A stretch of DNA of 64,000 nt from Trichomonas vaginalis G3 (GCF_026262505.1 NC_067206.1:22335896-22399895), one strand, 5' to 3'. Counted from the stretch's first letter, positions 10,100 through 19,703 are shown. Translations and numbers: made by a program. The notes: generated by a model not told the origin, from the sequence alone.

Positions 10100-11040
10100 T
10101 TAAATTTTTGAGACATGTTTCAATAATGATACCAAGTTCTTTTCAACTCTGACCATTGCTGTGTTAAGATCACTGTAACTGATGCCTGGATTATTTTCAA
10201 TTATATCTGAGAGATCATTAACAAACTTTTCAACTTTTTCCTGAACATACTCGAAAAGCTCTAGTTCATGCGAGAAAGGCTTCATGTAGTAGGCATATAC
10301 AAATGACCATGCAAGCACAGTACGTGCCTTGTTCATTAGAATGAATAATTTTTTGAGAATTGCGAAAGCATCGGTTTCATTGGCAGGATTTTCTTTGTTT
10401 GTTGTAATCATTTGGTACAATCTCATCCAGCAAAAGCTTCTTTTATTATCTTCATTTGCTTTTGACTTAAAGTGATTTTTATATCTATCATAATAGTGTG
10501 TAACTCTGTTGAAATTTAAAGAATTCTTCTCGAAATCAGATGGCGCACTAGGATAACTAATACAATCATAATAGCCATGACTGCTCCATTTTTTACCACA
10601 TATCCAGCAGAACTCATAATGGCATTTGTAGCATGTCATGTGGTTACATCCGCCATTTTTCTCAATTGCTGCTTTACAATTTGGACATCGCTTAGAATTT
10701 TGTTTTTCCCATCGTTCGGATAATGAGTCCTCTTGAGTGATTGAAAGCCATTTATCCTTTGTTTCGCATGTAACCGGATCATGAGCCTCTTCTCCACAGC
10801 ACCAGCAAATGCGGGCACCACATTCACATTCCGCAGCAAGACATAAGCAGATCGATTTTGTTGTAAGTATTTTCTGGCAACGAGGATTGATGCAATGCTT
10901 GAGATTCGGATTTTCAGAAATCTGCGTTTCAATGAGGAATTTTGTGTATGAATTAAAAACTTTATCTCCCATAATGTTTTTGACGTCATGTCTTGTAACT
11001 GGTGCATAACATTTACATTCCATACAAATGATATTAGTAT
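10100..11040 (-). pseudogene. RBR ubiquitin ligase, C-terminal half (split gene)
   Basis: Encodes the second half of a close paralogue of the RBR ligase at 1146-2810: the end of RING1 (IICMECKCYAPVTRHDVKN), the IBR domain (HCINPRCQK, CECGARICWCCGEEAHDP), RING2 with GGCNHMTC, and the Ariadne domain to the C terminus. The Polinton inserted between this part and the N-terminal half at 32860-33547. The junction falls at the codons for NTNI/NTSI just after RING1 strand CWKSYISNQVEKGN. Host sequence resumes in register across the target duplication. The gene is inactive as a full ligase. Confidence 0.9.
11036..11040. other. Polinton target site duplication, left
   Basis: AGTAT, repeated at 32860-32864 on the other side of the element. 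TAGTAT (11035-11040) also matches 32859-32864 if the terminal T is counted as host. A 6-bp duplication is usual for Polintons, so 5 or 6 bp cannot be told apart here. Confidence 0.85.
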
Positions 11041-11730
11041 AGTTAGTATACATATCAAGGGTACGGAGGCACTGCGTTCCACCTTACCCATTATATGTGA
11101 ATTTGACACTTTACGAAACCGTTAACGTATATTTTACAACACAAACGACAACACTAACTTAACCTTAAATATTTACAAAGCCACCAACCACTTCACTAAC
11201 GAACTCACTAATGTAAAAAATAAACGTTCTCACTTACAAAAGTATTGCAACTCCTCCCATTGCTGTGCTTCATATAACAGCTCATAATCTTCTGACTCAC
11301 TTTCTTCTTCATATAGGTCAAAATCACTGTCATAGTTTATACCTGTAAGTTTTGACAAAGCTAATGAAACACGTTTACCGTTTGTATCGTATGCTTGTAT
11401 AAACTTTCCATTATGCTTGTAGTCATAAACGCTCAAACTAACTTTACCCTTTCTCCCTCGTATCTGATAGAATGTATTTTCACGAGGAACGAAGAACAAA
11501 TTCTTGAACTCATGACCGTTGTAGTTTGTTATCTCAATAGTTTTCGTCATTTATATAAAAATAAAATAAAAAATAAACTTAAAAATAAAATAAAAAATAA
11601 TGATATCACCACCCTCACACGTATGAAAACATAGCACAAAAATAAATTTAGGTGAAGTGGTGAGATCTCACCTCTTTTTTCACCTGTTTTTTCACCCTGT
11701 TGAATTCATTGCTTTATAACTCTCTTCCTT
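11041..11730. repeat. Polinton terminal inverted repeat, left
   Basis: 690 bp, matching 32169-32859 in inverse orientation, with one visible length difference in a homopolymer. It contains a complete 106-codon gene and, at its inner end, a cluster of GGTGA/TCACC motifs (11651-11700). Confidence 0.93.
11230..11550 (-). CDS. Unknown Polinton TIR protein (left copy)
   Basis: A 106-residue frame lying wholly inside the left terminal repeat. An identical copy lies in the right repeat (32350-32670). The N-terminal two thirds looks like a small beta-rich fold (ITNYNGHEFKNLFFVPREN, then KGKVSLSVYDYKHNGKF). The C terminus is acidic (YEEESESEDYELLYEAQQWEE). I recognise no family. Both copies read toward the nearest end of the element. 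Being duplicated by the terminal repeats, it is kept identical by whatever process homogenises the ends. Confidence 0.6.
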   Translation of the reverse strand: MTKTIEITNYNGHEFKNLFFVPRENTFYQIRGRKGKVSLSVYDYKHNGKFIQAYDTNGKRVSLALSKLTGINYDSDFDLYEEESESEDYELLYEAQQWEELQYFCK

Positions 11731-11959
11731 TCTCCAACTCTTCTAACTTCTTCTTAAGTTCAGCAATGTTGTCCTCATGAAGTTTAATCTTCCTTAATAT
11801 ACCTTCTCTATCTAATGGTTGCTTTATCTTTCTAAACTGAACTCTACCATCCTTCATAGTATGAATGTAAAAACCTTCTGGAATAGTTCCTGATTTAATG
11901 TATTCTACCAAAAACTTTTGTTTCATTGCTTCAGTGACTTTATTTGTCATTTCAATCAA
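11714..11959 (-). CDS. Small coiled-coil Polinton protein
   Basis: 81 residues. The N-terminal part includes IKSGTIPEGFYIHTMKDGRV and the C-terminal 30 residues form a charged heptad-like helix (ILRKIKLHEDNIAELKKKLEE). The last codons overlap the inner edge of the left terminal repeat. It lies at the downstream end of a run of minus-strand genes from 14504 to 11230. No family is recognised. A structural or DNA-binding accessory role is possible but unproved. Confidence 0.5.
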   Translation of the reverse strand: MIEMTNKVTEAMKQKFLVEYIKSGTIPEGFYIHTMKDGRVQFRKIKQPLDREGILRKIKLHEDNIAELKKKLEELEKGREL

Positions 11960-11997
11960 ATAAAAATTTTAATATTAAATAAAAATAACGTTATTTT

Positions 11998-12438
11998 TCA
12001 GTAAGGAAACGCAGGAGTTTTACGATTTATTTGAGGAGTAGGTTCTGGTTTAAATGTTGGAGTCGGTTTAGGAGTTGACTTTTGAACAGGAGTTTGTACT
12101 TCCATAGGTTCAGGAGTCATTGAAGGTTTTGCTTGTGAAGGTGTTGGAGTTTGTTTAACTTCATCTACTTCAGTATTATTTACAACATTTGCTTTATTTC
12201 TTTTCAACATTATAACTGCTCCTGCTGTAGCTAGCAAACCTAGTGGGAGACCATATCTTATATAAGGACTTGACCAAATGCTATTTTTGACAGGAGCTGG
12301 TGGAACACCTAACCTTGGTGAGACTGCTCTTTGCCATTGTGCAGCTCGTAAGAAATATTCAATAGGTGCTCCATAATCGTTTGGTAAAGTTTGTTTCATA
12401 GATGGTGAAGGTTCACGAGAGCTTGATGAAGAACTCAT
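11998..12438 (-). CDS. Polinton membrane-anchored Pro/Thr-rich protein
   Basis: 146 residues: a Ser-rich N terminus, then a segment with YGAPIEYFLRAAQWQRAV, one hydrophobic stretch (about residues 81-97, RYGLPLGLLATAGAVIML) followed by KRNK, and a low-complexity tail rich in PTP, PKP and PEP motifs. This is a single-span membrane topology with a flexible tail. It lies directly downstream of the major capsid region, where capsid-bearing elements often keep minor structural proteins. The structural role is inference. Confidence 0.5.
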   Translation of the reverse strand: MSSSSSSREPSPSMKQTLPNDYGAPIEYFLRAAQWQRAVSPRLGVPPAPVKNSIWSSPYIRYGLPLGLLATAGAVIMLKRNKANVVNNTEVDEVKQTPTPSQAKPSMTPEPMEVQTPVQKSTPKPTPTFKPEPTPQINRKTPAFPY

Positions 12439-12468
12439 TTATAAGCTTTAAAAATAAACGTTCATCCT

Positions 12469-14042
12469 TTATTCCTCACCGTCGTCCGTAGCTAAGTTAT
12501 AGTCATCTAATCTTATTATTGGGATTCCATTAGCACGCACCTGAATGGCAAAGCAACAATCCCTCATAAATCCAATAAGTGGCTTTGGTACATTTTCAGT
12601 TGCTAGTTCAATAGGTCCTTTAACAGACAATTTGTATGTTATTGGAGCAGTAGATGTTTGACCTTGCTGGAAGCAAAAGTCCACTTCTGTTGGAAAACCA
12701 CATAAGAAATGTGTGTTGTCATAGCTATCCCATTTATGTTCCACACTACCATCATCCACCAATGACCTCATAACATCTTCATTAAATCCTATCATATCAT
12801 TGTTTGTATTGCAGGCGTTCGCAACCATTTCATAAAATACAGGTCCATATGATTTTTCAGGTTCTGCAGGCATATTTCCATAAGCTCCCATGGAAAGCTG
12901 AAGATATTTAAACTTAGGGTTCTCAAAATTAACATAATAGTTGTCTTTCTTTCTAAATAGTGCCCAAATACTTTTAACATTAATAGGCGTATAAGCTGCT
13001 GTAAATGTTGCACTTGAACTATCTGTATTCTTTGAGAATGAACCATCCATAGGAATCCAATCCATAACTTTAACAGGAAAACATAAAGCCTCGTTTGTAT
13101 AATGTTCTACAAGTTCTGTATAAATGTTAGGGTCTAAAGAGAATGACTTTGGATGAATGAAACATTCATTAAAATCCATCTTTGTTCGAAATAGTTGCTG
13201 GGTTACAGTTGTAATAGTAACTGTTCCACTAGCTTCTACTGCCTTCGTTATCATAGTGAATGGTTCATTCCATGGAACAAATTTATTTGTCGGTGGATTT
13301 GAATCTGAAGCAAATGCAACTTTAAGAGTTGGATTGAAAGCAATGATATCATTTACAGATATAGATGTGCATTGTAAGGCGTCGCTACTGAACTTTACTT
13401 TAAGCTGAATGTTTCCTGCAAAAGCTGGAATAAATCGAATAGCTTCTAATGGAAGGAATCTTCTAACAGGAATTCTTAAACGAAGCTTAAAATCAAATGA
13501 TTTTCCTGCTGTAATTGGACCACTAACAATTTGTCCTGTTCTGCATGTTCCGAATGACTCCATACATCTTCATGTCGAGTCTTTGAGAAAACATCTACTT
13601 TCTTTATTTGTTCGGTAGTTTGTGAGTTTGAAGTTATATATGCTTCTTCTCTTGCGTTGTCTTGAGAATATACGATACGACCATTTGCAAGGATTTGATA
13701 TCCAGCAACTGCATAGAAAGCGTCATCGAAACCAATCCAAAATCCTGGTGGGTTTGTTTTATTGGAACCTGAACCAATTTCTTTATCTGCAATAAATTGA
13801 CCTTCCATTTTATACGTAATGAATGTATTGTAAAGGTCCAACATATTTTCACCAGGAGGTGAGAGATTGAATGTTACCCATGTGTTATCTTTAGCAGTTC
13901 CAGGTTGTGATGGAATCTTTGCGTCAGAATATTTTCTATTAGTGTCACCAATTTGAACTGCATTGTCTATGATATCGAAATATGAGCGAATCTGATGAAT
14001 ATGCTCTGCTGGAGTAAATTCGTTTAACTGTTCGTTCTGCAT
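12469..14042 (-). pseudogene. Polinton major capsid protein region
   Basis: Two long blocks of capsid-type sequence occupy this interval on the minus strand. The upstream block has the typical N-terminal start of Polinton capsid proteins (FDIIDNAVQIG, VTFNLSPPGENMLDLYNTFI, then GFDDAFYAVAGYQILANGR). The downstream block is rich in beta strands (FKLRLRIPVRRFLPLEAIRF, NIQLKVKF, MGAYGNMPAEPEKSYGPVFY). The total length fits a double jelly-roll capsid protein of about 500 residues. The region appears broken about once. The assignment rests on position, length and strand pattern. Confidence 0.6.
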
Positions 14043-14050
14043 GTATTTAC

Positions 14051-14063
14051 TTCGGATAAAAAT
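14051..14063 (-). promoter_or_regulatory. Shared 13-nt upstream motif, capsid side
   Basis: ATTTTTATCCGAA on the minus strand, 9 bases upstream of the capsid-region start codon at 14042. The same 13 bases lie upstream of the divergent gene at 14835 (14818-14830). It is probably a Polinton promoter element. Confidence 0.5.
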
Positions 14064-14069
14064 ATCTAT

Positions 14070-14504
14070 TTACTTCATTATTCTCACTCTTCTTCTTGGC
14101 ATTCGTGGTGGAAGTTGTTTCTTGACATTTTCAATGAACTGTACATTCTCTTTTGTCTCAACTTCTTTCACTGGCGGGTCAGGATTCTTTGACTCGGTTT
14201 GTTTTTCAATGAAATTCACGAACTTTGCAATAAGCTCTTGGTTCGTTATTGAAAGTACATCTGGCTTCTTTTCTTCTTGTTCTTTTGGTGGCTCAGTTTG
14301 AACAGAAGGTTTTATATGGGTTTCGTGGACTTCACCCTTGCCATACACCTTAATGTTGTCGCTCTCTGCATTCGCTAATGGAACCTTTCTTTTTCTTACG
14401 TATATTTTACCATCTTTACTCTGACTTACGTAATAGAAAGGATGTTGTATTCCTCTTGCGTCATTTAATATAATAGACTCTCGCTCTGATTTTGACAAGC
14501 TCAT
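14070..14504 (-). CDS. Unknown basic Polinton protein
   Basis: 144 residues. An N-terminal segment (SLSKSERESIILNDARGIQH, then FYYVSQSKDGKIYVRKRK) is followed by a Pro/Glu-rich linker, a short helix (LIAKFVNFIEKQTES) and a strongly basic tail ending PPRMPRRRVRIMK. The basic end suggests nucleic acid binding, for instance a core or packaging protein. It lies immediately upstream of the capsid region and is divergent from the gene at 14550. No family is recognised. Confidence 0.5.
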   Translation of the reverse strand: MSLSKSERESIILNDARGIQHPFYYVSQSKDGKIYVRKRKVPLANAESDNIKVYGKGEVHETHIKPSVQTEPPKEQEEKKPDVLSITNQELIAKFVNFIEKQTESKNPDPPVKEVETKENVQFIENVKKQLPPRMPRRRVRIMK

Positions 14505-14549
14505 TTTACATCGGTTAAAGTTTTAATTTTGTTTTTTATCTGCAGTCAA

Positions 14550-14810
14550 ATGACTCAGACAAGCCCTACGGACAAGACCCAAGGGGTCATAGATGTTGAA
14601 GCATTGAAGAAAGAAATTCGCGAGCAAATTTTATCCGAACTGAAGGAACAAAAACAAGAACAAAAGCCAGAGAGACCAAAGAGAAAACTTAGTGAAAAAC
14701 AACTTGCTGCATTAGCTGCTGGAAGACAGAAGAACCCACGTTTGCTGGCGAAGAAAGCTAGAGAAGAAGCTGAAGCAAAAGCTAAAGAAGCTGAAGCAAA
14801 GAAAGAGTAA
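14550..14810 (+). CDS. Small charged Polinton protein
   Basis: About 86 residues from the ATG at 14550 (an earlier in-frame ATG lies at 14529). Nearly all of it is Lys/Glu/Ala-rich predicted helix (ALKKEIREQILSELKEQK, then a tail of AKAKEAEAKKE repeats), with a basic patch RPKRKLSEKQLAALAAGRQK. This suggests a nucleic-acid-associated or coiled-coil protein. It starts a rightward pair with the gene at 14835. Confidence 0.5.
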   Translation: MTQTSPTDKTQGVIDVEALKKEIREQILSELKEQKQEQKPERPKRKLSEKQLAALAAGRQKNPRLLAKKAREEAEAKAKEAEAKKE

Positions 14811-14817
14811 ATGGTTT

Positions 14818-14830
14818 ATTTTTATCCGAA
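14818..14830 (+). promoter_or_regulatory. Shared 13-nt upstream motif, minor capsid side
   Basis: ATTTTTATCCGAA, ending 4 bases before the ATG at 14835. It is identical to the inverted copy at 14051-14063. Confidence 0.5.
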
Positions 14831-14834
14831 TTAA

Positions 14835-15692
14835 ATGTATAGACAAATACCTTTATCTGTTGCGTTCAGTAGTGAAAACCCTGACGTCAAAATAAAGGGG
14901 AACAGAGTAACGTTTAAGTTTCCAACAGACTGGATTGTGAACATAAATGAAGAGAAGTACATTGGCATAACATCTATGTATATAACACGTGCTTTCAGAA
15001 AGGTTGACTTTATACTTCAAATCGAGATAGAAAATGACGAACAGTCTTTAAGCGCCCAAAACATTCACATATACAAATACTTTAAAGACGATACAACATT
15101 GTTGCAATGTATGATTTCATTTAATGAGATGTTCGAGAAAAAGTTCAACATTGAAGTACAAACTTTACAGCCTTTACGTGAGTTTCTTGCACAACTGAAA
15201 GAAGAAGGTAGTCCGCCACAACTTATAGACTTTCATTATGAATTTAATGAAAATGAAGATGGAACTCATGACTGTCAGTTTGTTGTATTCTCACCATTCA
15301 ATGAAGTCGCTAAAGAGAAAGAAAATCCATTACGTATAAGATTTCAAATCTCTGAACCAAGTGATGATTTCAAAAATGTTTTCAATTATGATGCAATGCT
15401 TCCGAGGAAAAATGAATTTTCAAAGATTGTAACACCTGGCATTTGGGATAGAAAGCATGCTATATTATATTCAAACTTAAGTAAGGGAGTTGAAAATGAG
15501 TTCATTGGTCATACAAGAACTTCACCACTTCCTAACCCTAAATACTATAAATTAACTGGCTTCAATCGTGAGTTTTGGATAGACATGTTCTCCACTCATG
15601 ACCATAACTGCCCAGTGTTCTTACCTCCAGACCATAAGGACTGTCTCTACATTGAAGCACAACTCTTAAACTCTACCATCGCAGTATTGTAA
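14835..15692 (+). CDS. Polinton penton/minor-capsid-like protein 1
   Basis: 285 residues beginning MYRQIPLSVAFSSENPDVKI and ending LYIEAQLLNSTIAVL. The organisation recalls Polinton minor capsid (penton) proteins: an opening IPLSV strand, a middle segment in which a full-length strand precedes GIWDRKHAILYSNLS, and a final strand-forming motif. Two other proteins here (27661-28437 and 30570-31443) share the overall layout (an N-terminal membrane- or capsid-contact segment, a central SNYMYSP or ILYSNLS-like strand, a hydrophobic C-terminal strand). It lies next to the capsid region. The function is inferred from context. Confidence 0.5.
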   Translation: MYRQIPLSVAFSSENPDVKIKGNRVTFKFPTDWIVNINEEKYIGITSMYITRAFRKVDFILQIEIENDEQSLSAQNIHIYKYFKDDTTLLQCMISFNEMFEKKFNIEVQTLQPLREFLAQLKEEGSPPQLIDFHYEFNENEDGTHDCQFVVFSPFNEVAKEKENPLRIRFQISEPSDDFKNVFNYDAMLPRKNEFSKIVTPGIWDRKHAILYSNLSKGVENEFIGHTRTSPLPNPKYYKLTGFNREFWIDMFSTHDHNCPVFLPPDHKDCLYIEAQLLNSTIAVL

Positions 15693-15717
15693 AATCTACA
15701 CTAGCTTTATTTTTATC

Positions 15718-15851
15718 ACGAATGACCTCATTGCTGACAAAAATAAATGACCTCATTCATGATCTCATTGCTGACCTCATTCATGACCTCATTCATGATC
15801 TCATTGCTGACAAAAATAAATGACCTCATTCATGATCTCATTCATGACCTC
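15718..15851. repeat. Short tandem repeat TGACCTCATTC/TGATCTCATTG
   Basis: Repeats of ATGACCTCATTC and ATGATCTCATTGC units, some separated by GACAAAAATAA, between the convergent 3' ends of the minor-capsid-like gene and the DNA polymerase. It is inside the Polinton and may act as a terminator or simply be slippage-prone DNA. Confidence 0.8.
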
Positions 15852-18459
15852 AGAACTTCAACTTACGAATAAAGCTTGTTTTAGTCGTTATTGAGAAGTT
15901 AAACTTCTCTTCAGAGCAAGGTTGACATGACTTACATAAGTCAAATCCAATCTCTTGACCGTCATGAAGTGCTTTGTAAAGTTTCATTAAACTGAACTCA
16001 GAGTCTTTGTCAAATTTTCCTTGCGGAACCATTAAACCTTTATCTTCATCATAGAAACACTGAACAGAGTCAGGAAACATTTCATTAGCGGTTAAAGCAA
16101 TAACATCTTGCTTCACGCCTTTCATTCTGCAGTGAAATGCAACTTCATTTAAATCATTCGTGAGTAAGTCTATGTAAGTCTTCTTTCCACAAAATATTGA
16201 CTTGTATGCTAAACTTTGTTTTCCAGGTGTTATTTCTGCGAAGTCACTATGAAACTGACCAAGGTTTTTACCAATGAGAACTCTTCCATAACGTTTCTCA
16301 AACTCTTCAGCTAAACGAGGGATATCTTCATTGTAGAGATGCATACTGTCGGTGTCGCTATAAAAGATGTCCATTCCTAAGTCTTCAGCAGTACAGAATA
16401 CTTCACACATTATTCTCTTCGACATAGATAGAATGTTAACACCAAGTGGACAGAAGTTAAAGTGTCTGCAAATGCTTTTCGTTAGCTTGAAAATAGTTTT
16501 ATCTGAACCATCCAAACCTTCGAACTTCACTATATGGTTGTAGTTTCTGATGGCATATCTTATAGCATCTTTGTCATTTACTATGGTTATTTTTGACTCA
16601 ATAGGAGATAGAATAGTTTTGCCATAAATACTGTTCAGAATGAGCTTTATATTTTCTTGCAAAGGATTTCCTTCTTTCTTATACTTTAACCTTAACTCAA
16701 ACAACTTCTTTACTTCATCTCTTATTCTAATATCTCTGTTTCCATCGTAATAGTATCCTTGCAACACTTCACATTTGACACCTTGATATTTTATGAGGTC
16801 TTGTAATGTTATATGGTCAACATACATTAAACAGCAAGTGTTTGAACTTCTGGGAACGTTAAGTTTTGGATTTAGTTCAGGGTCACAAACTATTAAAGGA
16901 AAGTGTCTATGTATTCCAATCTCTGTTATCTTAATGAGAACAAAGAAGCCGGACATAAACTTTTCACCAATGGGTTCCTTTTGGTCGTCATCGAATAAAT
17001 GTCTCATGAGATACTCTGTGCTTAGCATCTCATCCTTCAATACTTTTGGAATTCCTTCTAAAGTATACAATCTTGCTATAGCGGATGGATATAATGAAAC
17101 AGCGTCGAAGTCAGCAATGAGTTTCTTTTTGCTCTTTTGTTTCATGTTATCTGACAACATACATCTTCCACCTTGAATGCATCTCGAAATAAATTCTCTT
17201 GGTTTATTTGAGAGGTCATATAAATTTCCATTCGGGAAGTACACTCTGTTCTCAAACAATTTGTTAGCAATTGAACAAATACTAACGTAGTCATAAACGT
17301 TTAAATCAAATTCTTTCAATATGTCATTGCGGAACTTAACAAAACCTTCTCTTAAAATTCTTACATCTTGTTTGCAATAAAACGTGCTATATTTTTCTAA
17401 GTCGAAGTGGTTCTCATCTATTCTGCAACCTTTGATGGAATCTATGTTCTTCATGAACGTTTCAATATCTTTTACAAACTTACATGCTTCAGAAATGACA
17501 CCAGTTCTGTTGTCATTTGCTAACAAAACACTGCTGTAGTAGTTGTATGGAAATACTTCTTTCGGTCCTGTTTGTAAGTTAAACATAGCAGGAAATAGTT
17601 TAAGTTTCTTATTTATAACACTGTAAGAGTCTTTTATAATAATTGCCCTTCCTTTATATAAGCCAGTTATTTGCATTGTTCGTGAACCTTTAATGATGGG
17701 AGTTCCTTTCACTTCTGTCATGTGTCTTAAGATGAAGTTTATGTCATAACTGAGGTTATGAAAATATATTAAACTCTTGTCAGGAAGTCGCTCCAAAAAT
17801 TCTGTTGCACAGTTCTGACCCCATATGCTTTCACTCACTGAACCATCTTCACTGTCATAACATATGTTAAAAGCTTTATGAAAGCCATCGGTACTGCACT
17901 CAAAGTCAGCAAAGAAAACGTGCTCAGGAATGAACTTGCACTTATTTTTATTTACTTCTTTTGACTCTGCTTTCTTCTTCAGTTGTACACAATACTTTGG
18001 AGCATATGTCAAATCTTTAAATGGTGCAAGGTTCTGTTTATATAAGTCAGTCGTATATGTGAAAAGTTCTCCATAAGAAATAGGTTCGAAATATTTGCAC
18101 TCCCACAATGTTTTCATAACATCCCATAGCGGTGTAGTTCTATCCATGCGAACAATGTATTTACCATCTCTCTTTGTATAAATCTTCATCTGTTTCTCAA
18201 TGTTCATTCCACCACACTCCTTCAAGATTTCTATATAGTTGCGAATGAAATATGTTGTCATTGGTAATCTTTCATTTAGCATGTAGTGGTCTTCAACAAG
18301 AAGTAAGTCAATAGTTCGAGCAGTTTCACATTCTTTTGGTATGTATCTCTTTATTTCATTATGTCTTGAGTCATTGAAGTAACCAATGGTAACATTAAAT
18401 GCTATACCTGTTGCGTTCAGAAATTTCTTGTACTTTACTTTGAGGAAAGTCTCTAACAC
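15850..18459 (-). CDS. Protein-primed family B DNA polymerase (pPolB)
   Basis: 869 residues with the exonuclease motifs ExoI (FFADFECST), ExoII (FHNLSYDINFI) and ExoIII (YCKQDVRIL). The polymerase motifs are A (DFDAVSLYPSAIA), B (LILNSIYGK) and C (FYSDTDSMH), followed by the KxY-type patch (AYKSIFCGKKTY). This is the replicase of Polintons, which copies the element from the ends using a terminal protein as primer. The 3'-5' exonuclease and polymerase cores both look whole. The short frame at 18502-18729 and the 339-codon frame at 18750 lie directly upstream on the same strand. In this family the N-terminal part of the polymerase and the terminal protein region precede the exonuclease domain. 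Confidence 0.93.
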   Translation of the reverse strand: MLETFLKVKYKKFLNATGIAFNVTIGYFNDSRHNEIKRYIPKECETARTIDLLLVEDHYMLNERLPMTTYFIRNYIEILKECGGMNIEKQMKIYTKRDGKYIVRMDRTTPLWDVMKTLWECKYFEPISYGELFTYTTDLYKQNLAPFKDLTYAPKYCVQLKKKAESKEVNKNKCKFIPEHVFFADFECSTDGFHKAFNICYDSEDGSVSESIWGQNCATEFLERLPDKSLIYFHNLSYDINFILRHMTEVKGTPIIKGSRTMQITGLYKGRAIIIKDSYSVINKKLKLFPAMFNLQTGPKEVFPYNYYSSVLLANDNRTGVISEACKFVKDIETFMKNIDSIKGCRIDENHFDLEKYSTFYCKQDVRILREGFVKFRNDILKEFDLNVYDYVSICSIANKLFENRVYFPNGNLYDLSNKPREFISRCIQGGRCMLSDNMKQKSKKKLIADFDAVSLYPSAIARLYTLEGIPKVLKDEMLSTEYLMRHLFDDDQKEPIGEKFMSGFFVLIKITEIGIHRHFPLIVCDPELNPKLNVPRSSNTCCLMYVDHITLQDLIKYQGVKCEVLQGYYYDGNRDIRIRDEVKKLFELRLKYKKEGNPLQENIKLILNSIYGKTILSPIESKITIVNDKDAIRYAIRNYNHIVKFEGLDGSDKTIFKLTKSICRHFNFCPLGVNILSMSKRIMCEVFCTAEDLGMDIFYSDTDSMHLYNEDIPRLAEEFEKRYGRVLIGKNLGQFHSDFAEITPGKQSLAYKSIFCGKKTYIDLLTNDLNEVAFHCRMKGVKQDVIALTANEMFPDSVQCFYDEDKGLMVPQGKFDKDSEFSLMKLYKALHDGQEIGFDLCKSCQPCSEEKFNFSITTKTSFIRKLKF

Positions 18460-18501
18460 GAATGACTTCTCTCATGTGGTCAATAGTTTTCTTCATCTAC
18501 T

Positions 18502-18729
18502 TCAGCCTGAATGCAAGCATAAACGAAACAATTGTCTTCTTGTCATAAGTGCTGCAGTTCTTTTGTTCAATTCATTGAAGATTTGGTAGCGCTCAAGATT
18601 TATAGGTAATGTGCAAAGATACTTCCAGAACTGACCGCTTCTCTTCTTATAAAACTTCTTTTCACCAAGGATTTCATTCCAGAAGTCATCTATATCTTGT
18701 TTATCTCCTGTTTGTTTAAGTCTGTTCAA
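18502..18729 (-). CDS. Short unassigned ORF upstream of pPolB
   Basis: About 75 codons reading DDFWNEILGEKKFYKKRSGQ and FWKYLCTLPINLERYQIFNE. It lies between the polymerase and the next upstream frame on the same strand. It may belong to the polymerase/terminal-protein block. No independent function can be given. Confidence 0.3.
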   Translation of the reverse strand: MNRLKQTGDKQDIDDFWNEILGEKKFYKKRSGQFWKYLCTLPINLERYQIFNELNKRTAALMTRRQLFRLCLHSG

Positions 18730-18749
18730 TAATCTTTTCTGTCTTTCTG

Positions 18750-19703
18750 TCAGTGTGCTTTCATCTCTATATGGTCTCTTTTTGGTTTGCCTTTCTTTAC
18801 ATCTGACATCGTTAAGCCTTCATATTCTGTTAAATCATACATCTTTATTTCAGTAAGATTCTTTATGTTTGTCAAGAAGAAGTCATAGTGCATTTCAACA
18901 ATACCTGCAGCATTTGCTTCTATCTCTGATATAAAGTTCTCCTTCAAGAGCTGATGTAGTAATGTTCCAATATTATTGAGGTTTAACGTAGAACATTCAT
19001 ACTTTCCACCAAGTTTATAACATACCATCCATCTTTGTTGGGAGTTTATTTTAATCTTCTCTAAGAGTCTCATGAAAACCTTACCGAAATGTTTGTGTAA
19101 GTAGTCTCTGTTTGGTTCATCTAAAGCTTCGATGTTAAAGTCAATGAGTCTATTGCCTGACTTCACATTTCTCTTCCTATTCTCTTCATCTTTCTTTAAC
19201 CATCTCTCACCTTCTTTTGGTTTGTCGTCAATGGAACGAATGACATCGTTAGCTTTGCGAACTTGTTCTATAGCGCTCTTAAACATCTCTCTTCTCTGTT
19301 GTTTCAGTGTGTCGTCTCTCTTTCGTGTTTCACCAACGTTTGCATTTGTTATGTCAAACATCTCTTGACGAACATCATGCGAAAGAGCTTTACGAGTATG
19401 ACCAACGTTCGCATTTGTTATGTCAAACATTTCTCTTCTTACTTCATGAGGTACTGAACGTCTATGATATAAGTCAATAGCAACGTCATTTAAAGGAAAT
19501 GTTCTTGCATGGACTTCGTCCTCGCCGCGTTGCGACTTTATGAACTCATGAATTCTATCATAAGTTATTTCACCATTATAGTCATTGAGGATGTCAGCGA
19601 GTGCTTTTTTGTTTGTTGCGTAATGCTTTGCTACTTCTATGTTAGCTTCTGTAAGAAGTTGTTTTATTTCCGAGTGTTCTAACTTAGACAACTTCCGATA
19701 CAT
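18750..19703 (-). CDS. Polinton protein upstream of polymerase, terminal-protein candidate
   Basis: I start this at the ATG at 19703 (MYRKLSKLEHSEIKQLLTEA), since the 22 codons before it are AT-rich leader. It contains two tandem copies of a roughly 22-residue unit, HEVRREMFDITNANVGHTRK and HDVRQEMFDITNANVGETRK (about residues 88-131), then a Lys/Arg/Glu-rich region and a globular C-terminal part (LIEKIKINSQQRWMVCYKLG-like, ending LTEIKMYDLTEYEGL). Position directly upstream of pPolB on the same strand suggests it supplies the terminal protein or an N-terminal polymerase module. That is inference; no priming residue can be picked out. Confidence 0.5.
   Translation of the reverse strand: MYRKLSKLEHSEIKQLLTEANIEVAKHYATNKKALADILNDYNGEITYDRIHEFIKSQRGEDEVHARTFPLNDVAIDLYHRRSVPHEVRREMFDITNANVGHTRKALSHDVRQEMFDITNANVGETRKRDDTLKQQRREMFKSAIEQVRKANDVIRSIDDKPKEGERWLKKDEENRKRNVKSGNRLIDFNIEALDEPNRDYLHKHFGKVFMRLLEKIKINSQQRWMVCYKLGGKYECSTLNLNNIGTLLHQLLKENFISEIEANAAGIVEMHYDFFLTNIKNLTEIKMYDLTEYEGLTMSDVKKGKPKRDHIEMKAH

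Noticed and set aside
15718-15851. CRISPR-like array
   Set aside because: Units are short, near-identical and without unique spacers, and the host is a eukaryote; it is a simple tandem repeat.
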